Of a stretch of 64,000 nt of DNA, positions 17,250 to 27,124 are shown piece after piece. Made by a program: the position numbers and the translations under genes. The notes below the pieces were generated by a model, which worked only from the letters and a program-made list of their open reading frames with translations, did no database searches and was not told where the DNA came from. Position 1 is the first letter of the stretch, and the number at the start of each line of letters is the position of its first letter. Source of the stretch: Symbiodinium natans (taxonomy: Eukaryota > Sar > Dinophyceae > Suessiales > Symbiodiniaceae); NCBI GenBank assembly GCA_905221605.1, contig CAJNDS010002242.1, positions 419,110 to 483,109 of the forward strand, written 5' to 3'.

Positions 17250-17396
17250 ATGCCCATTTTGTATGCACAATAGCTCAAGTTTTGCTTTCCCTTCACCTTT
17301 GTTTCGGTCATAGCGGGTGGGACAACATGGGCCACCCGAAAGGGTGTGTCGTAATCCTCTGTCCACCTTAGCTTGTGCCAAGCACGGTGAGGGGGG
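17250..17396 (+). other. Retrotransposon 3' untranslated region and polypurine tract
   Basis: This is non-coding sequence between the ORF2 stop and the 3' LTR. It holds one hairpin-motif copy (17331-17352) and ends in GGTGAGGGGGG at 17386-17396, a typical polypurine primer site for plus-strand synthesis. Confidence 0.7.
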
Positions 17397-17539
17397 TGTA
17401 GTTTTTCATGGAGGAATTACACTCCTTTTGCGAGCTGTGCATACCATCGCTTTACCCTCGACTGTGGCTCAAGTTGCCGATAAAAAGAGGCGTACTTAAC
17501 GGTTTATATGTTCCCTCATGTGCTGACCTGAAAACTTCA
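17397..17539 (+). repeat. 3' LTR (143 bp)
   Basis: It is identical to the 5' LTR. The polypurine tract abuts its TG start, and the CA end is followed at once by the right CGAAG target duplication (17540-17544). Confidence 0.95.
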
Positions 17540-17544
17540 CGAAG

Positions 17545-18243
17545 ACCCTAAAACCCAAAACCCCAAAACAAAACCTAAACCCTAAACTCAACCCTAAGCC
17601 CTAAACCCTAACCCTAAACGCCAAACCCCAACCCCTGCACCTACTCGGTGTTCTGCGCGAGGAGCCGGGGAGGACCGCCTCACCGTGCGATTCCAGGCCG
17701 TGCTTTTGCGAGTGCGGGTGGAGGGTTTAGGGTTTAGGGTTTAGGGTTGAGGGTTTAGGGTTTAGGGTTGAGGGTTTAGGGTTTAGGGTTTAGGGCCTCC
17801 AGGGTTGAGTTCCTTCGGGTCGAGGGTCTTGGGGGTCTTCGGGGTGACCCATCGGGTTGTTTGGGGCCTGGGGGTGTTTATGGTTTAGGGGTTAGGGATT
17901 GCGGTTTGGGGTTTAGGGTTTAGGGATTGCGGTTTAGGGTTTAGGGTTTAGGGTTTAGGGTTCAACCTTATTGGCTGCATGAAAAGTCTTCGTGCCTTAT
18001 TGACTTAGGTTTGTTTGTAGGCGTTTTAGGTTTGCAGGGAATTCGGGCTTAGGTTTTAGCTTGGAAGCCCTCTTTTGACTTAGTAAGTAGGGTTCGTAAG
18101 GTGGGTTACGGGGATTAGAGCAGGGTTTTGAGGGGATACTAAGTAGACTTGCTAGGTCAAAAGAGCTTCTAAGTAAACCCGACTCTAAACCCTAAACCCT
18201 AAACCCTAAACCCTAAACCCCCAAGGTACCCTAATAAGGACAG
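17545..18243. repeat. Telomere-like repeats with a MITE 3 copy and possible exon
   Basis: CCCTAAA runs occur at 17565-17640 and 18183-18222, and TTTAGGG runs at 17725-17800 and 17915-17965. A GC-rich island at 17640-17720 is open in one frame (EDRLTVRFQAVLLRVRV) and may be an exon (confidence about 0.3). The MITE 3 copy is listed separately. Confidence 0.6.
18060..18174. mobile_element. MITE family 3 copy
   Basis: CTTGGAAGCCCTCTTTTGAC at the left pairs with GGTCAAAAGAGCTTCTAAG at the right. The core GTAAGTAGGGTT...GATACTAAGTAGACTTGC is shared with copies at 25266-25380, 43197-43288 and 51740-51856. Non-coding foldback. Confidence 0.65.
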
Positions 18244-18306
18244 ATGCCACGGCCCGCGCCCTCAAGCAAAGCCTCCTGCCAACTCCTCGGAGGGAGCAGC
18301 TTCGAA
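18244..18306 (+). CDS. Exon-like island, unidentified
   Basis: After a GGACAG acceptor the frame reads ATARALKQSLLPTPRREQLR without repeat character. CCCTAAA repeats flank both sides. Family unknown; borders approximate. Confidence 0.35.
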
Positions 18307-18938
18307 GCCCTAAACCCTAAACCCTAAACCCTAAACCCTAAACCCTAAACCCTAGTTCGGGCTTAAAGGTCCAGTGTTTCGAGTTAGGGTTCAGGGTCTA
18401 GGGTTTAGGGTTAGGGGGCTGGGGGTTAAGGAACCCTAAATGCGCAACGCTAAAACCCGACGCCCCGAAACCCAAACCGCTGCGTTGCCACCAGGTCCTT
18501 CCAGAGTTCGAGATGTCGCCGGAGCGAATTTTTTTTGCGGTGGAAAGTGGGTGTAAGGATTTTGCGGATTCGTGAGTTCTATGGGCTTGAGGGCCCAGGG
18601 GTTTAGGGTTAATGGAGTAGCGTTTAGGGTTTAGGGTTTAGGGCCCGTAACCACAATTTCTCGACCCTTAACTCGTCAGCAAAAACCCTAGGGGGGGCGT
18701 AACCCTCAGGCCTTGGGACCCGAAAGCCTAAACTTGTGATGGAAGCCCCTGAACCCTAAACACCCTGAACCCTGACTTGCCGAGAAACCGTTCATAAGGG
18801 CTTCTATTGATCACTTGCCCTAAACCCTAAACCCTAAACCCTAAACCCAAACCCTAAGCCCCAAACTCGTGACCTTTGTTTTTTGGTTTCAGGTCTGGGT
18901 TCGGGTGCGGGGTTCAGGGTTTCAACATGTGCGCGCAG
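18307..18938. repeat. Telomere-like repeats, no clear gene
   Basis: CCCTAAA runs occur at 18308-18353 and 18818-18850, and TTTAGGG fragments at 18395-18420 and 18600-18650. A short unique patch at 18480-18540 (VLPEFEMSPER in one frame) is too short to call. Confidence 0.6.
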
Positions 18939-18992
18939 GAGTGGCGAGGTCTGAAGAAGGCGCTGCAACCAGATTGGGCCGCTCGGCGCGCT
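18939..18992 (+). CDS. Exon-like island, unidentified
   Basis: GCGCGCAG precedes a frame reading EWRGLKKALQPDWAARRAF. CCCTAAA repeats lie upstream and TTTAGGG repeats begin immediately downstream, the common arrangement in this window. Family unknown. Confidence 0.4.
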
Positions 18993-19053
18993 TTTGGGTT
19001 TAGGGTTAGGGGTTAGGGTTTAGGGGTTAGTGGTTGAGGGTTTTGGGTTTAGG

Positions 19054-19182
19054 ATGAAGCAAATGCTGAAAGGGATTTACAGGGAGGGGCCTCCTTACTA
19101 CATGAAGTATACGCAAGAGGTGTTTAACCTAAGCTACCTTCTAATGCTTATCTACCCAACGACCGACTCCCTAAGCCTTTAA
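19054..19182 (+). CDS. Exon-like island or small ORF, 42 residues
   Basis: An ATG at 19054 follows TTTAGG, and the frame runs to TAA at 19180. The peptide (MLKGIYREGPPYYMKY, then TQEVFNLSYLLMLIYP) has natural composition and is hydrophobic near its end. It is either an exon with a donor before the stop or a short terminal exon. Family unknown. Confidence 0.4.
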   Translation: MKQMLKGIYREGPPYYMKYTQEVFNLSYLLMLIYPTTDSLSL

Positions 19183-20794
19183 ACCCTGACATCTACACGG
19201 GGCCCTGCCTGTGCGTTGAGGGTTTAGTCTCGCTGGGGCGGGTGACAAGTAGACCAGTCCTGAACTGATTGAAGAAGCACAACTTATCGAATCATCTTCC
19301 CCCCCCCCCCCCCACCCGCAGGGTTTCTTTGGGCCCAGGGTTTGTATAGTGTTTCGGGTTTAGGCTTGAGGCTTTCAGAGGGTTGTGAAGAGGTTGTCAG
19401 TTCTTGAGCACAGGGATGGTAGGCTTTAAGGGTTAGGGAATAGGGCGAGAACGGTGGAAGCCCTCTGTGGGATCTCGCTGAATAGGAATAGGGTTTAACC
19501 CTAAACCCTAAATCCTAAATCCTAAACCCTAAACCCTAAACCCTAAATTTTAGGGAAGTTTAGGGTTTAGGGATTCGAGGTTCGGGTCAGGGGATCTGGG
19601 GTTCAGGCTTTGGGAGTTCAGGTGTAAGGCAGAAAAGAAAAGAAGGAGCTTGAGGGATGTTGATGTCACCGTTCCCAAACAGCAAAGATACCTTTGACAA
19701 CAAGAGTTGCCCTCGTGCTCCTGAACCCCAGCCCTAAACCCAAAACCCTTAACCCTAAACCCTAAGCCTCAAACAAAGACCCCGGTTTTTGGGGCTCCAG
19801 CAAGGAGTCTACGAACTACGAGACCTGCATCCCTAAAAACATATCCCTAGAAACATTCAGTCAGACACCCCGAAGGCCCAACCCTTCTTGAAGCCTTCGT
19901 AGGGTATAGGGCTTAGGGTTGAGAGTTGAGGGTTTAGGGTTTAGGGTTGAGAGTTTAGGGTTAAGACTTAGAGCGTCGGGATTTCGGGCCCGAGTGTGGA
20001 CATGCGCGCTAAGCCCGCTGCAGGAGCCCGTGCATGGCTTTGAGTTCAGCACTCAGTCAAGCGTTGAGCTCTACGCCCCAAATCCTAAACCCCTAGGCCC
20101 CTAAACCATAAGTCCCTCAACCCTAAACCCTAATCCCTAAACCCCAAGCCCCTAAACCCCTAAGTCCCTAAACCCTAAGCCCCGAAGCCCCTAAACCCGA
20201 GGCCCAATGCCCTAAGCCCTCAACCCTAATCCCTAAACCCTAAACCCCTAATCCATGAACCGCCGTGCCTTTGGGAGCTCGGGCCTAGTTCGACCCCTCC
20301 AGGCCCCCTGAGTTAACCCCTCCAGCAGCAGGAGAAGGGCTTGGTTTCATAACGGAACCCAGTTTCCAGATCAGAACTGCCAGTATTGGTGCTAGGGACG
20401 CAAATTTTGGTGCACTGAGGGCTTTGGGTCCCTAAACATCCTAAACCCTAAGCCCTACACCTTGAACCCTAGACCCTAACCCCTCATGTTGGTGAAGTTG
20501 GCATGCAAGGTTCAGAGGCCAAGATAGGGGGTACCTGGGGCGGGGAGGTTACGTCGTTTTTTTTTTAATTTCCGGGAGGGGGTAGAGGTATATAATAACC
20601 CTAAACCCTAAAGCCCTAAAACCCAAAAACCCTAAAGCCTAACAGCCCTATCTGGTGGAGACAGATCCACCACAGGGTCGAAGGGATTCATGGACTGAGG
20701 GTTTAGGGAGGAGATTCGGGTTTAGGGTTTCGAGTTTCGGGTTTCGGGTCGAGGGTTTAGGGTTTAGGGCGTGGTGGGATGTAGGGTTCAGGGT
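19183..20794. repeat. Telomere-like repeats and homopolymer tracts
   Basis: CCCTAAA-type runs lie at 19497-19550, 19730-19770 and 20080-20250, and TTTAGGG-type runs at 19900-19970 and 20700-20770. There is a C17 tract at 19297-19313. A unique patch at 20649-20695 (YLVETDPPQGRRDSW) may be an exon. Confidence 0.55.
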
Positions 20795-20896
20795 GTGCTG
20801 GGCGTGCAAAACCCTCAAAACGGGACGTACACCTTCGTGGTGCGCGGCCGCAGTGTGAAGTCGGGGCGGAGCTGCTTCATCAGAAGGACCCCATAA
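20795..20896 (+). CDS. Exon-like island ending in a stop
   Basis: The frame reads VLGVQNPQNGTYTFVVRGRS, continues VKSGRSCFIRRTP and stops at 20894. The alternating hydrophobic pattern suggests a beta-strand domain. TTTAGGG repeats lie upstream and CCCTAAA repeats directly downstream. Family unknown. Confidence 0.4.
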   Translation: MLGVQNPQNGTYTFVVRGRSVKSGRSCFIRRTP

Positions 20897-20940
20897 CCTA
20901 AACCCCAACCCTAAACCCTAAACCCTAAACCCGTCCATTC

Positions 20941-21039
20941 ATGGCCACATCGGCCAGCGCGGCCGACACCCGAGCTGTCTTGCAAACTCGCTCCTCCACC
21001 TTCACGCCCAAAAACAAAGTGGCGCCATCGACGCGATGA
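20941..21039 (+). CDS. Exon-like island, 32 residues, ends in a stop
   Basis: The ATG-led frame reads MATSASAADTRAVLQTRSST, continues FTPKNKVAPSTR and ends with TGA at 21037. Composition is Ala/Ser/Thr-rich. CCCTAAA repeats flank both sides. Family unknown; it could be a small terminal exon. Confidence 0.35.
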   Translation: MATSASAADTRAVLQTRSSTFTPKNKVAPSTR

Positions 21040-22079
21040 CCCTAAACCCTAAAACCCAAACCCAAAACCCCTCAAAGGCACACGCTCCATTAAAATCATT
21101 TAAAATCATGATATGCTTGCCGGGCTACCAAGCCCAACATAGCGTCCCCAAACGACACAGAGGGTATAGGCTTGAGGGTATACCCTAAACCCTAAACCCT
21201 AAGCCCTAAACCCTAAACCCTAAACCCTTGGGAGGGTTTGTGGTTGTTCAACACACCTGGCCCTAAAGTAACTGAAAGGTAGGTACGGTTAGGGCTTAGG
21301 GTTTAGGGCTTAGGGCTTAGGGCTTAGGGTTTAGGGTTTAGGGCTTAGGGGTTTAGGGTTTCCCCCTTTTATCCCATTGTCAACTCCTCAAACGGACCAA
21401 AACAACCCGCATGTACAGCTGATCAGTTCCCTTCCGCGAACCAGCCCCTCATCCCCTGACTCTCAAGACTTTCAATATCTCGAAACCTAAACCCTAAACT
21501 TCCTAAACCCTAAATCCTAAAGCCTAAACCCCAAAACTTCCTAAACCCTAAATCCTAAACCCTAAACTTCCTATAAACCCTAAACCCTAAACCCTAGACC
21601 CCTAAATATGAATTTTGGAAAATGCCCCTAAACCCCAAACGGCAACCCTCAAACGAACGGGCTGAGGTACTTTCAAGTCGTGATGCTTCCGGCTTTCCTG
21701 GAGATGTGGAAGCAGGCAGCAGTTCAGGGTTTAGGGGGTCTTTAGAAGCCTGAAAGGTCGGGAAAAGACCCTTCAGAAACATCAGCGCGCACTCTCTCTC
21801 ACACACCCACAGACGGCCACAGACCCTCAACAACCTAACGCCTACGACGGCCGCGGCTTTTTTGGCAGCAGCTGCGATGACTTGTATACAAGGTTCAAGA
21901 AGCTTGGTGGTGGGTTTAGAGTTTAGGGTTTAGTGTTGAGGGTTTAGGGGCATTATCAGGCCCAACCTGGTTCCAACCTGGTTACCAGCAGAAGAGTGAT
22001 ACATGATGGCAAGCATGAGAGCCTCAACAACCCTGCAACACCCATTTACTACTATTTGCATAAGAAACTCCCCCCCCCC

Positions 22080-22110
<31 letters not shown>

Positions 22111-22628
22111 CAAACAACAAAAAAACGAAAGAACACAATGAAAACAATCACAGAACACACATAGCATTCGTCCTTCTAAGGGCAACATAGGGATGATTAT
22201 CTTTAACTTTTAGGTTTTCTTAGGAAAGTAGTAGTTTGGTTGTCTAAGAGGGCTGTCGCCCCCAGCCGGGCACACCCCGCACCGACTAGAGCGAGGGCAT
22301 GTGTGCAAGCGGAGGGCATGTGAGTAGGGGAAGGGGGGAGCGGAACAACAACAGCAGCAAGACACAGCAGCACAGGAAGAATAAGCAGAGCAACAGTAAG
22401 ATGAAGAAGGAGGAGAAGCAGAATGACAAGAATAAGAAGACGAGGAAGAACAATAGCAAGCACACAAGCAGCAGCAGCAACAACAACAACAACCACCCTG
22501 CAAAGATATCAATCGAACAACAAATCACTCGACCATAAACTCGAAACCCCCAACACAGCAAGCCACAACCGGTGCGGCTTTAGGTTGGACCCTCAAATCC
22601 TAAAACGCAAGCCCGAAAGCCCTATAGA
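21040..22628. repeat. Telomere-like and microsatellite spacer
   Basis: CCCTAAA runs lie at 21180-21230 and 21485-21595, TTTAGGG runs at 21290-21360. C8A18(CA)n lies at 22072-22112. An AGC/AAC/GAA-rich purine stretch at 22340-22500 is open in several frames only through low complexity. No gene was identified. Confidence 0.6.
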
Positions 22629-22732
22629 TCGGGATCTTCCCCCTTATACGAACAGTCCTTAATCGGATTGTAAAATTGGGGGGTACTTTAATCTCCATTA
22701 AGGACGGTTCGTTTTGGGGGGAACATCCCAAC
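22629..22732. mobile_element. MITE family 1 copy
   Basis: GGGATCTTCCCCCTTATACG and AACAGTCCTTAAT at the left are mirrored by ATTAAGGACGGTTCG and GGGGGGAACATCCCA at the right. Divergent copy without a clear target duplication. Confidence 0.6.
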
Positions 22733-22810
22733 CTGCAGACCCGAAACCCGAAACTCTAAACCCTAAACCCGAAACCCTAAACCCGAAACCCTAAACCCTA
22801 AACCCTAAAT

Positions 22811-22873
22811 GCTGAGCCGCATGAGGTGATCAAAGATTGCGGCATGGTCATGGCCCTGGCCAGCGTCCCCTAA
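22811..22873 (+). CDS. Exon-like island, unidentified
   Basis: CCCTAAA repeats precede a frame reading AEPHEVIKDCGMVMALASVP, closed by TAA. TTTAGGG repeats resume at 22907. Compact hydrophobic end; family unknown. Confidence 0.35.
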   Translation, partial: AEPHEVIKDCGMVMALASVP

Positions 22874-23453
22874 CACATAACCCCACAAGGGTTTGCGATA
22901 TCAGGGTTTAGGGTTTAGGGTTTGGGGTTTAGGGTTTAGGGTTTAGGGTTTAGGGGCACCTTGCGGGGTCCATCCTGCAAGGGGGATTCTACTGTTGGGG
23001 TCTAAATTAGGGGTCCCTGATGATCGTAAACCACCACAAGGCTCAGCAACAGAGCTTGAAGCCCCAAACTCCAAACCAAGACCCTGAGCAATCAGGGTAG
23101 GGTTTTGTGCCCCCCTCAACCCCCAAACCCTAAACCCTAAACCCCAAACCCTAAACCCTAAACCCTAAACCCCAAACCCCAAACCCCAAACCCCAAACCC
23201 TAAACCCTAAATTGGTATCTGAACGGGGCACGAGTCGGCAGCTCAGTGCATCGGGTGTAGGTAGGCGCTAAAAAGGGCTTCATGGTCCTTGTTGGTTGTA
23301 ATTATTTTTACATGTTTTTGTCATTTTAGATTCCCAATAAAAAGTTATAATTTTTCATATAACCCCAACAGTGAAGCAGGCTTAGGGAGGAAGGGTTTGG
23401 GGCTGTAGGGCGTTTGGGGTTTCAAAGTTTAGGGTGCTGAGGGTTTAAACGGA
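22874..23453. repeat. Telomere-like repeats
   Basis: TTTAGGG units lie at 22906-22955 and CCCTAAA/CCCCAAA units at 23120-23212. A T-rich unique stretch at 23280-23370 has no open frame of note. Confidence 0.65.
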
Positions 23454-23666
23454 TTCCTCTTTTTATGGAGGGCTTCCAAGAACAGCGAGGTCGAGGGCTT
23501 TGCTGGGTTCTTGTTGAGGAACTTACATGAAATGGCAAGAAGAAGGGTAACATGGCACCTGGACCCTTGGGAACAGTTGCCGCATCTACCCGAGTCCACC
23601 CACCCCATGTCAAATCTCTTTATCAGGTACCCTGGCAACTTCCGTTTTGAGGCTGACACCTATGGT
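23454..23666 (+). CDS. Exon-like ORF, about 70 residues, unidentified
   Basis: One frame is open across the whole island. It reads FLLRNLHEMARRRVTWHLDP, then WEQLPHLPESTHPMSNLFIR, then YPGNFRFEADTYG, just before a TTTAGG motif. The balanced composition makes this one of the better coding candidates. The last part faintly resembles a MORN half-repeat, and a CAG acceptor at 23624-23626 could make it a separate short exon. Confidence 0.45.
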
Positions 23667-24472
23667 TTAGGATTTGTATGTATACATATACATACTTAAT
23701 CTATTCATTTGTTTTTGCATATATGTTCGCAGTACATATTTCTATATATATATATATTTGTGTGTGTGTGTGCGTGCCAACTTTTGTTGTATTGATTCTA
23801 CTGGCAGATATGAAATGCGGGCTAGCAAGTACATATATACATATATGTATGTCTATACATACCTTTTTTATTTTATTTATCTATGTATCCACGTACTCAA
23901 ATGAACAAACATACGACCCCCCGCTATACTACCCCCCTTAGTTCCCCTCTTCCATAACCCTCACAGGCTTAATTTCCCCTAAATGGCCTTAGTTACGCTA
24001 TACTAGCCCCCTTAGTTCCCCCCTTAAAAAACCCTAATAGGCTGAATTCCCCTTAAATAGCCTTAGTTACGGGGAGCCCATGAACAAGCATGTCTGTCTG
24101 TTGCGCTCACTTGCGGCCTGGCCGTTTGTGCGACCTGCGACGATGCGACGCATCGGATCGCCCATTTTTCTTCTACCCAGAGAGCCCAATGCCTCTTAAT
24201 GACGGAATATACACCTCACAATATAAAGGGATTCTTACTGTGATTTCAGGTTTTTCCCATCTTTAAGGGGTATCAATGGCTCTTTTCGGAAACCCCCAAT
24301 AGGAGCCCAAAAAACCACATCAACATAAGGATCCTACAAACAAGTTTTTTCGGATTCCCCCTTATAGGGGCCCCGTTTTATGTGGTTTTTTGGGCCCGTG
24401 CCCAAGCCCCTAAACCCTAAACCCTAAACCCTAAACCCTAAACCCTAAACCCCTAAACCCCCAAGCCCCTCC
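23667..24472. other. AT-rich microsatellite, duplicated 70-bp segment and a foldback
   Basis: TATA/CATA/TG tracts fill 23675-23890. A segment starting GCTATACTA-CCCCCTTAGTTCC is present twice in direct orientation (about 23925-23992 and 23997-24067). At 24318-24395, GCCCAAAAAACCACAT is mirrored by ATGTGGTTTTTTGGGC, a MITE-like foldback. A CCCTAAA run follows at 24410-24460. No gene seen. Confidence 0.6.
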
Positions 24473-24544
24473 AAGGACACAGCGCAGGAATGGGTCCGCT
24501 TCTACCAGGGCAACGCCATGGACCGCGCGGGCATGGCCTTTGAG
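24473..24544 (+). CDS. Exon-like island with MORN-like spacing
   Basis: Following CCCTAAA repeats and CTCCAAG, the frame reads TAQEWVRFYQGNAMDRAG then MAFEG. The Y-x-G-x(6)-G spacing resembles a diverged MORN repeat. G-rich telomeric repeats follow. It fits with the other MORN exons on this strand. Confidence 0.4.
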
Positions 24545-24652
24545 GGTGTTGGGGTTGGGATGTTCCCCCTCATGCTTGAGGGTTTAGGGTTTAGGGGGAG
24601 AGGTGTAGGGTTTAGGGTTTAGGGTTGAGGGTTTAGGGTTGAGGGTGAGGGG

Positions 24653-24796
24653 TTAGGATGTTCCCCCTTGTACAAGCAGTCCTTAATAGGGATTATAGTA
24701 GGGGATGCTAAGAGTCCTTAATAACAGGGATGATAATAAGGGGGGGGCTACTAGAATCCTTGCGAAGGACTGGTAGTATCAGGGGGGAACATCCCA
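24653..24796. mobile_element. MITE family 1 copy
   Basis: TTAGGATGTTCCCCCTTG and CAGTCCTTAATAGGG at the left are answered by GGACTGGTAGTATC and GGGGGGAACATCCCA at the right. The flanking octamers GTGAGGGG and GTGTTGGG agree at six of eight positions, perhaps a decayed target duplication. Confidence 0.65.
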
Positions 24797-25265
24797 CGTG
24801 TTGGGGTTTTCAGGCCGCCATGGTTCTTTTGCAGACCCCCAAGCCCGAAAACCTCAAACCCTTCCCGAAAGGTCCGTTTGGCCTGGGTTTAGGGTTTAGG
24901 GTTTTAGGGTGTAGAGTTTAGAGGTTTTAGAGGTTTTAGAGGGCTTAGAGGGTTTAGAGGGTTTACAGGGTTTAGGATGTAGGATTTAGGGTTTAGGGTT
25001 TAGGGTTAGGCCCTGTACTTGGAGGTTTCTGAGGAGATAGAGTACTGGGGTGCGGGTTCAAGGGTTAAAACAGCTTGGAGTATAATGGGCCACACTTCAA
25101 ACCCTAGTTTTCTAGCTTGGTTTCTAGGGTCACCAGGGTGGGTTTGAGCTGTGGAGCGAATTGTGAAACTTTCGAATGTAGGGTTCAGGACTCAGGGCTG
25201 AACCCCTAACGCCTTTCACCAATGCAGGGTGCTCACCATTCCTATGTTACTCTGAGATAGACCCT

Positions 25266-25380
25266 GCTTGGAAGCCCTTTTGGCTTCGCAAGTGGGGTTA
25301 GTAAGCTGGGTTCTGGGGATCATAAAAGGGTTTCTAGGGGATACGAAGTAGACTTGCTAAGTCACGTCACTTTCAAAAAG
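25266..25380. mobile_element. MITE family 3 copy
   Basis: CTTGGAAGCCCTTTTGGCTT, then GGGGTTAGTAAG, and GATACGAAGTAGACTTGC near the right. Same architecture as 18060-18174. Its right arm is degraded. Confidence 0.55.
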
Positions 25381-26534
25381 TAAGGCCTTGGCGGGCAAGT
25401 GGGAATGCTGCAATGCTTCTGACTTGCCTTAAGTTGGGGGGGGGGGGGGGGGGGGGGCATCTTTAGGGTGTAGGCTTCTCAAAGTCTTTAGGGTGTAGGC
25501 TTCTCAAAGTTTAAGGTTTAGGGGACAGCTTTCGGTTGGCTGTAGGGCTTCTCAGGGATTAGGGTTGAGGCTTGTCTCCAGGGTTAAGGGGTTTAGGGGT
25601 TTATCGGGGTTTACGGATTTGGGGTTTAGGGTTCAGGGTTTAGGGCTGTTTAGGGTTTAGGGTTTAGGGGTTTAGGGTTTAGGCTTCTCAGGGTTCATAA
25701 CAAGTATAAGGATCAGGGTTTGACCTGGGGCATTGCAGGACCACCCGCAATTGGATGGAGTGTTTCTTGTCGAGAAGCAGCTTTCAACCTTTGTCTTGAT
25801 TTGCATGGGGCCCGTAATGTAGACCCCCGAATAGTAGGACTCCCTGAGAATAAGGACCTTAATAAGGTACCCGGAATTCAGAGACACCCAGAGAGAGTTT
25901 ACTTTAGGGCCCAGAGTTTAAGGATAGGGCTTGCGCCTTCTCTTTACGAAAGTAATATGCCTTTTATTCCCTAATGTGTAATCTTATTATACCCTAATCA
26001 TACCCTAATTACACCCTCACTATACCCTACCTGTACCCTAATTACACCCCCGGCCCTTATCCAGCCAACAACCCAAGTTGCCCTGCACGCAGTGCCGTTC
26101 CAACCTTACAAGCCCCACAAAAAGCATCAGACATGTTTAGATGGCAGGCGCCATGCCGACTTCAACAAGCATCCCTCCAAGCCCTGAAACTTAGACTTCT
26201 TACCATGTTCATGGTTTAGGGTTTAGGGTTCAGGGTTCAGGGTTCAGGGTTCAGGGTGCATAGTCATGGAAACCCTAAACCCTCCAGCCTCAACCCAGGG
26301 GGAAGGAGGAGGGGCTTGGGAGGGGCATCTCTGTAGTCCTTGCAGGACATCAGGCTTAGGGTTAGTAGTTCCCCCTCCCCTCCCCCGAGGGTTGGGTTTG
26401 GGGTTTAGGATTCCCCCCCCCCCCCCCCCCCCCCACCCTAAACCCTAAACCCTAAACCCTAAACCCTAAACCCTGAACCCTGAACCCTGAACCCTAAACC
26501 CTAAACCCTACACCCCTACCCCCCTCTCCCAAAG

Positions 26535-26619
26535 GTATATGCGGGCAGGCAAGGGCATCCAAAGATGGACAGATGGCAAGACCTACATCGGCGAGTGGCC
26601 GCTTGGCGCATGGACCAGT
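26535..26619 (+). CDS. MORN-repeat exon
   Basis: The frame reads RYMRA, then GKGIQRWTDGKTYIGEW, then PLGAWTS. G-x-G-x(3)-W-x-D-G-x(2)-Y-x-G-E-W is the MORN consensus, a 23-residue beta-hairpin repeat used in membrane- and cytoskeleton-associated scaffolds. CCCTAAA repeats and a CCAAAG acceptor-like site precede it, and TTTAGGG repeats begin within two bases of its end. One repeat per exon is consistent with the neighbouring MORN exons. Confidence 0.65.
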
Positions 26620-26859
26620 TTAGGGTTTAGGGTTTAGGGTTTAGGGTTTAGGGTTTAGGGTTTAGGGGCAGGGTAACCCGAAGGGTCGATGCCATATCGT
26701 TTATACTTGGGCCTCTTTGTAGTAGCGATGTAGAGCCCGGCATACACTATAAGGCCACTCGGACCGTTGGGGATACTTACGGCAACTTCTGAGCTTGTCT
26801 CGCCCATGGTTTCGGACTTTACAGAGGCGAATCGCCCTGCCTCTCTTTCCCCTGCCCCT

Positions 26860-26995
26860 GTCACTCTTGCTCTCTCCCTCTCTCTCTCCCTCCCTCTCTC
26901 TTTCTCTCACTGTCTCTCTCACTCTCTCTCTCTCTCTCCCTCCCTCGCTCTCCCTCCCTCTCCCTTTCCCACTCTCTCTGTGTCTCCCCCTTTCC
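26860..26995. repeat. CT-rich microsatellite
   Basis: Near-pure pyrimidine (CTCTCTCC) tract of about 130 bp. The arginine/glutamate-rich frames on the other strand are artefacts of it. Confidence 0.85.
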
Positions 26996-27032
26996 CACCT
27001 GCGTGTGTCTGTCAACCGAAAACCTTGACCCA

Positions 27033-27119
27033 ACCGATATGACTGGAAGGGAGAACCACACCTACAGCGGCGAGGGAACGCTGTACAACTCGTTCGAGGA
27101 CCTGCTTCCGCTGTCGTCC
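27033..27119 (+). CDS. MORN-like exon
   Basis: The frame reads DMTGRENHTYSGEGTLYNSF then EDLLPLSSQ. TYSGEGTLYN matches the Y-x-G-E core of a MORN repeat. A MITE 2 copy begins just downstream at 27125. Borders uncertain. Confidence 0.45.
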
Positions 27120-27124
27120 CAAAG

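Larger units (their letters stand above)
6098..17352 (+). repeat. Recurrent 22-bp hairpin motif (CCCGAAAGGG core), about ten copies inside the retrotransposon
   Basis: The units are GCY-N, then CCCGAAAGGG, then TRAGYCGG. Clear copies lie at 7435-7456, 11547-11568, 15051-15072, 15948-15969 and 16695-16716. Variants lie at 6098-6119 (GCAA loop), 8485-8506 (across the ORF1/ORF2 junction), 14325-14346 (loop TAGC), 17331-17352 (3' untranslated) and a decayed one near 6014-6035. The core is a 3-bp stem with a GNRA tetraloop, extended by imperfect GGC/GCC pairing. Five coding copies share one phase and give A-x-R-(K/E)-G-x-(P/S). Confidence 0.75.
5145..17539 (+). mobile_element. Complete Copia-type LTR retrotransposon with accessory enzyme domains
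   Basis: The element is 12,395 bp long and bounded by identical 143-bp LTRs starting TG and ending CA. The 5-bp duplication CGAAG lies immediately outside both ends (5140-5144 and 17540-17544). ORF1 encodes Gag and protease. ORF2 has the Copia order of integrase, reverse transcriptase and RNase H, then a very long C-terminal extension. Copia elements are usually about 5-6 kb, so this one is more than twice the usual size. It sits in telomere-like repeats. Intact frames and identical LTRs imply recent insertion. Integrase preceding RT sets it apart from Gypsy elements. Confidence 0.93.
24545..26534. repeat. Telomere-like repeats with MITE copies
   Basis: TTTAGGG runs occur at 24580-24655, 24889-25010 and 25620-25685, and CCCTAAA runs at 26436-26515. 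G21 lies at about 25437-25457 and C25 at about 26410-26434. MITE copies at 24653-24796 and 25266-25380 are listed separately. Open frames here are repeat translations. Confidence 0.6.

Noticed and set aside
19861-20104. Long open frames of the GLGFRV / LNPKP type here and at many other places
   Set aside because: They are translations of TTTAGGG/CCCTAAA and TTTGGGG repeats, which lack stops in several frames. No natural protein composition.
26701-27061. Arg/Glu-rich minus-strand ORFs
   Set aside because: Complement of a CT microsatellite. The neighbouring + strand exons are better supported.
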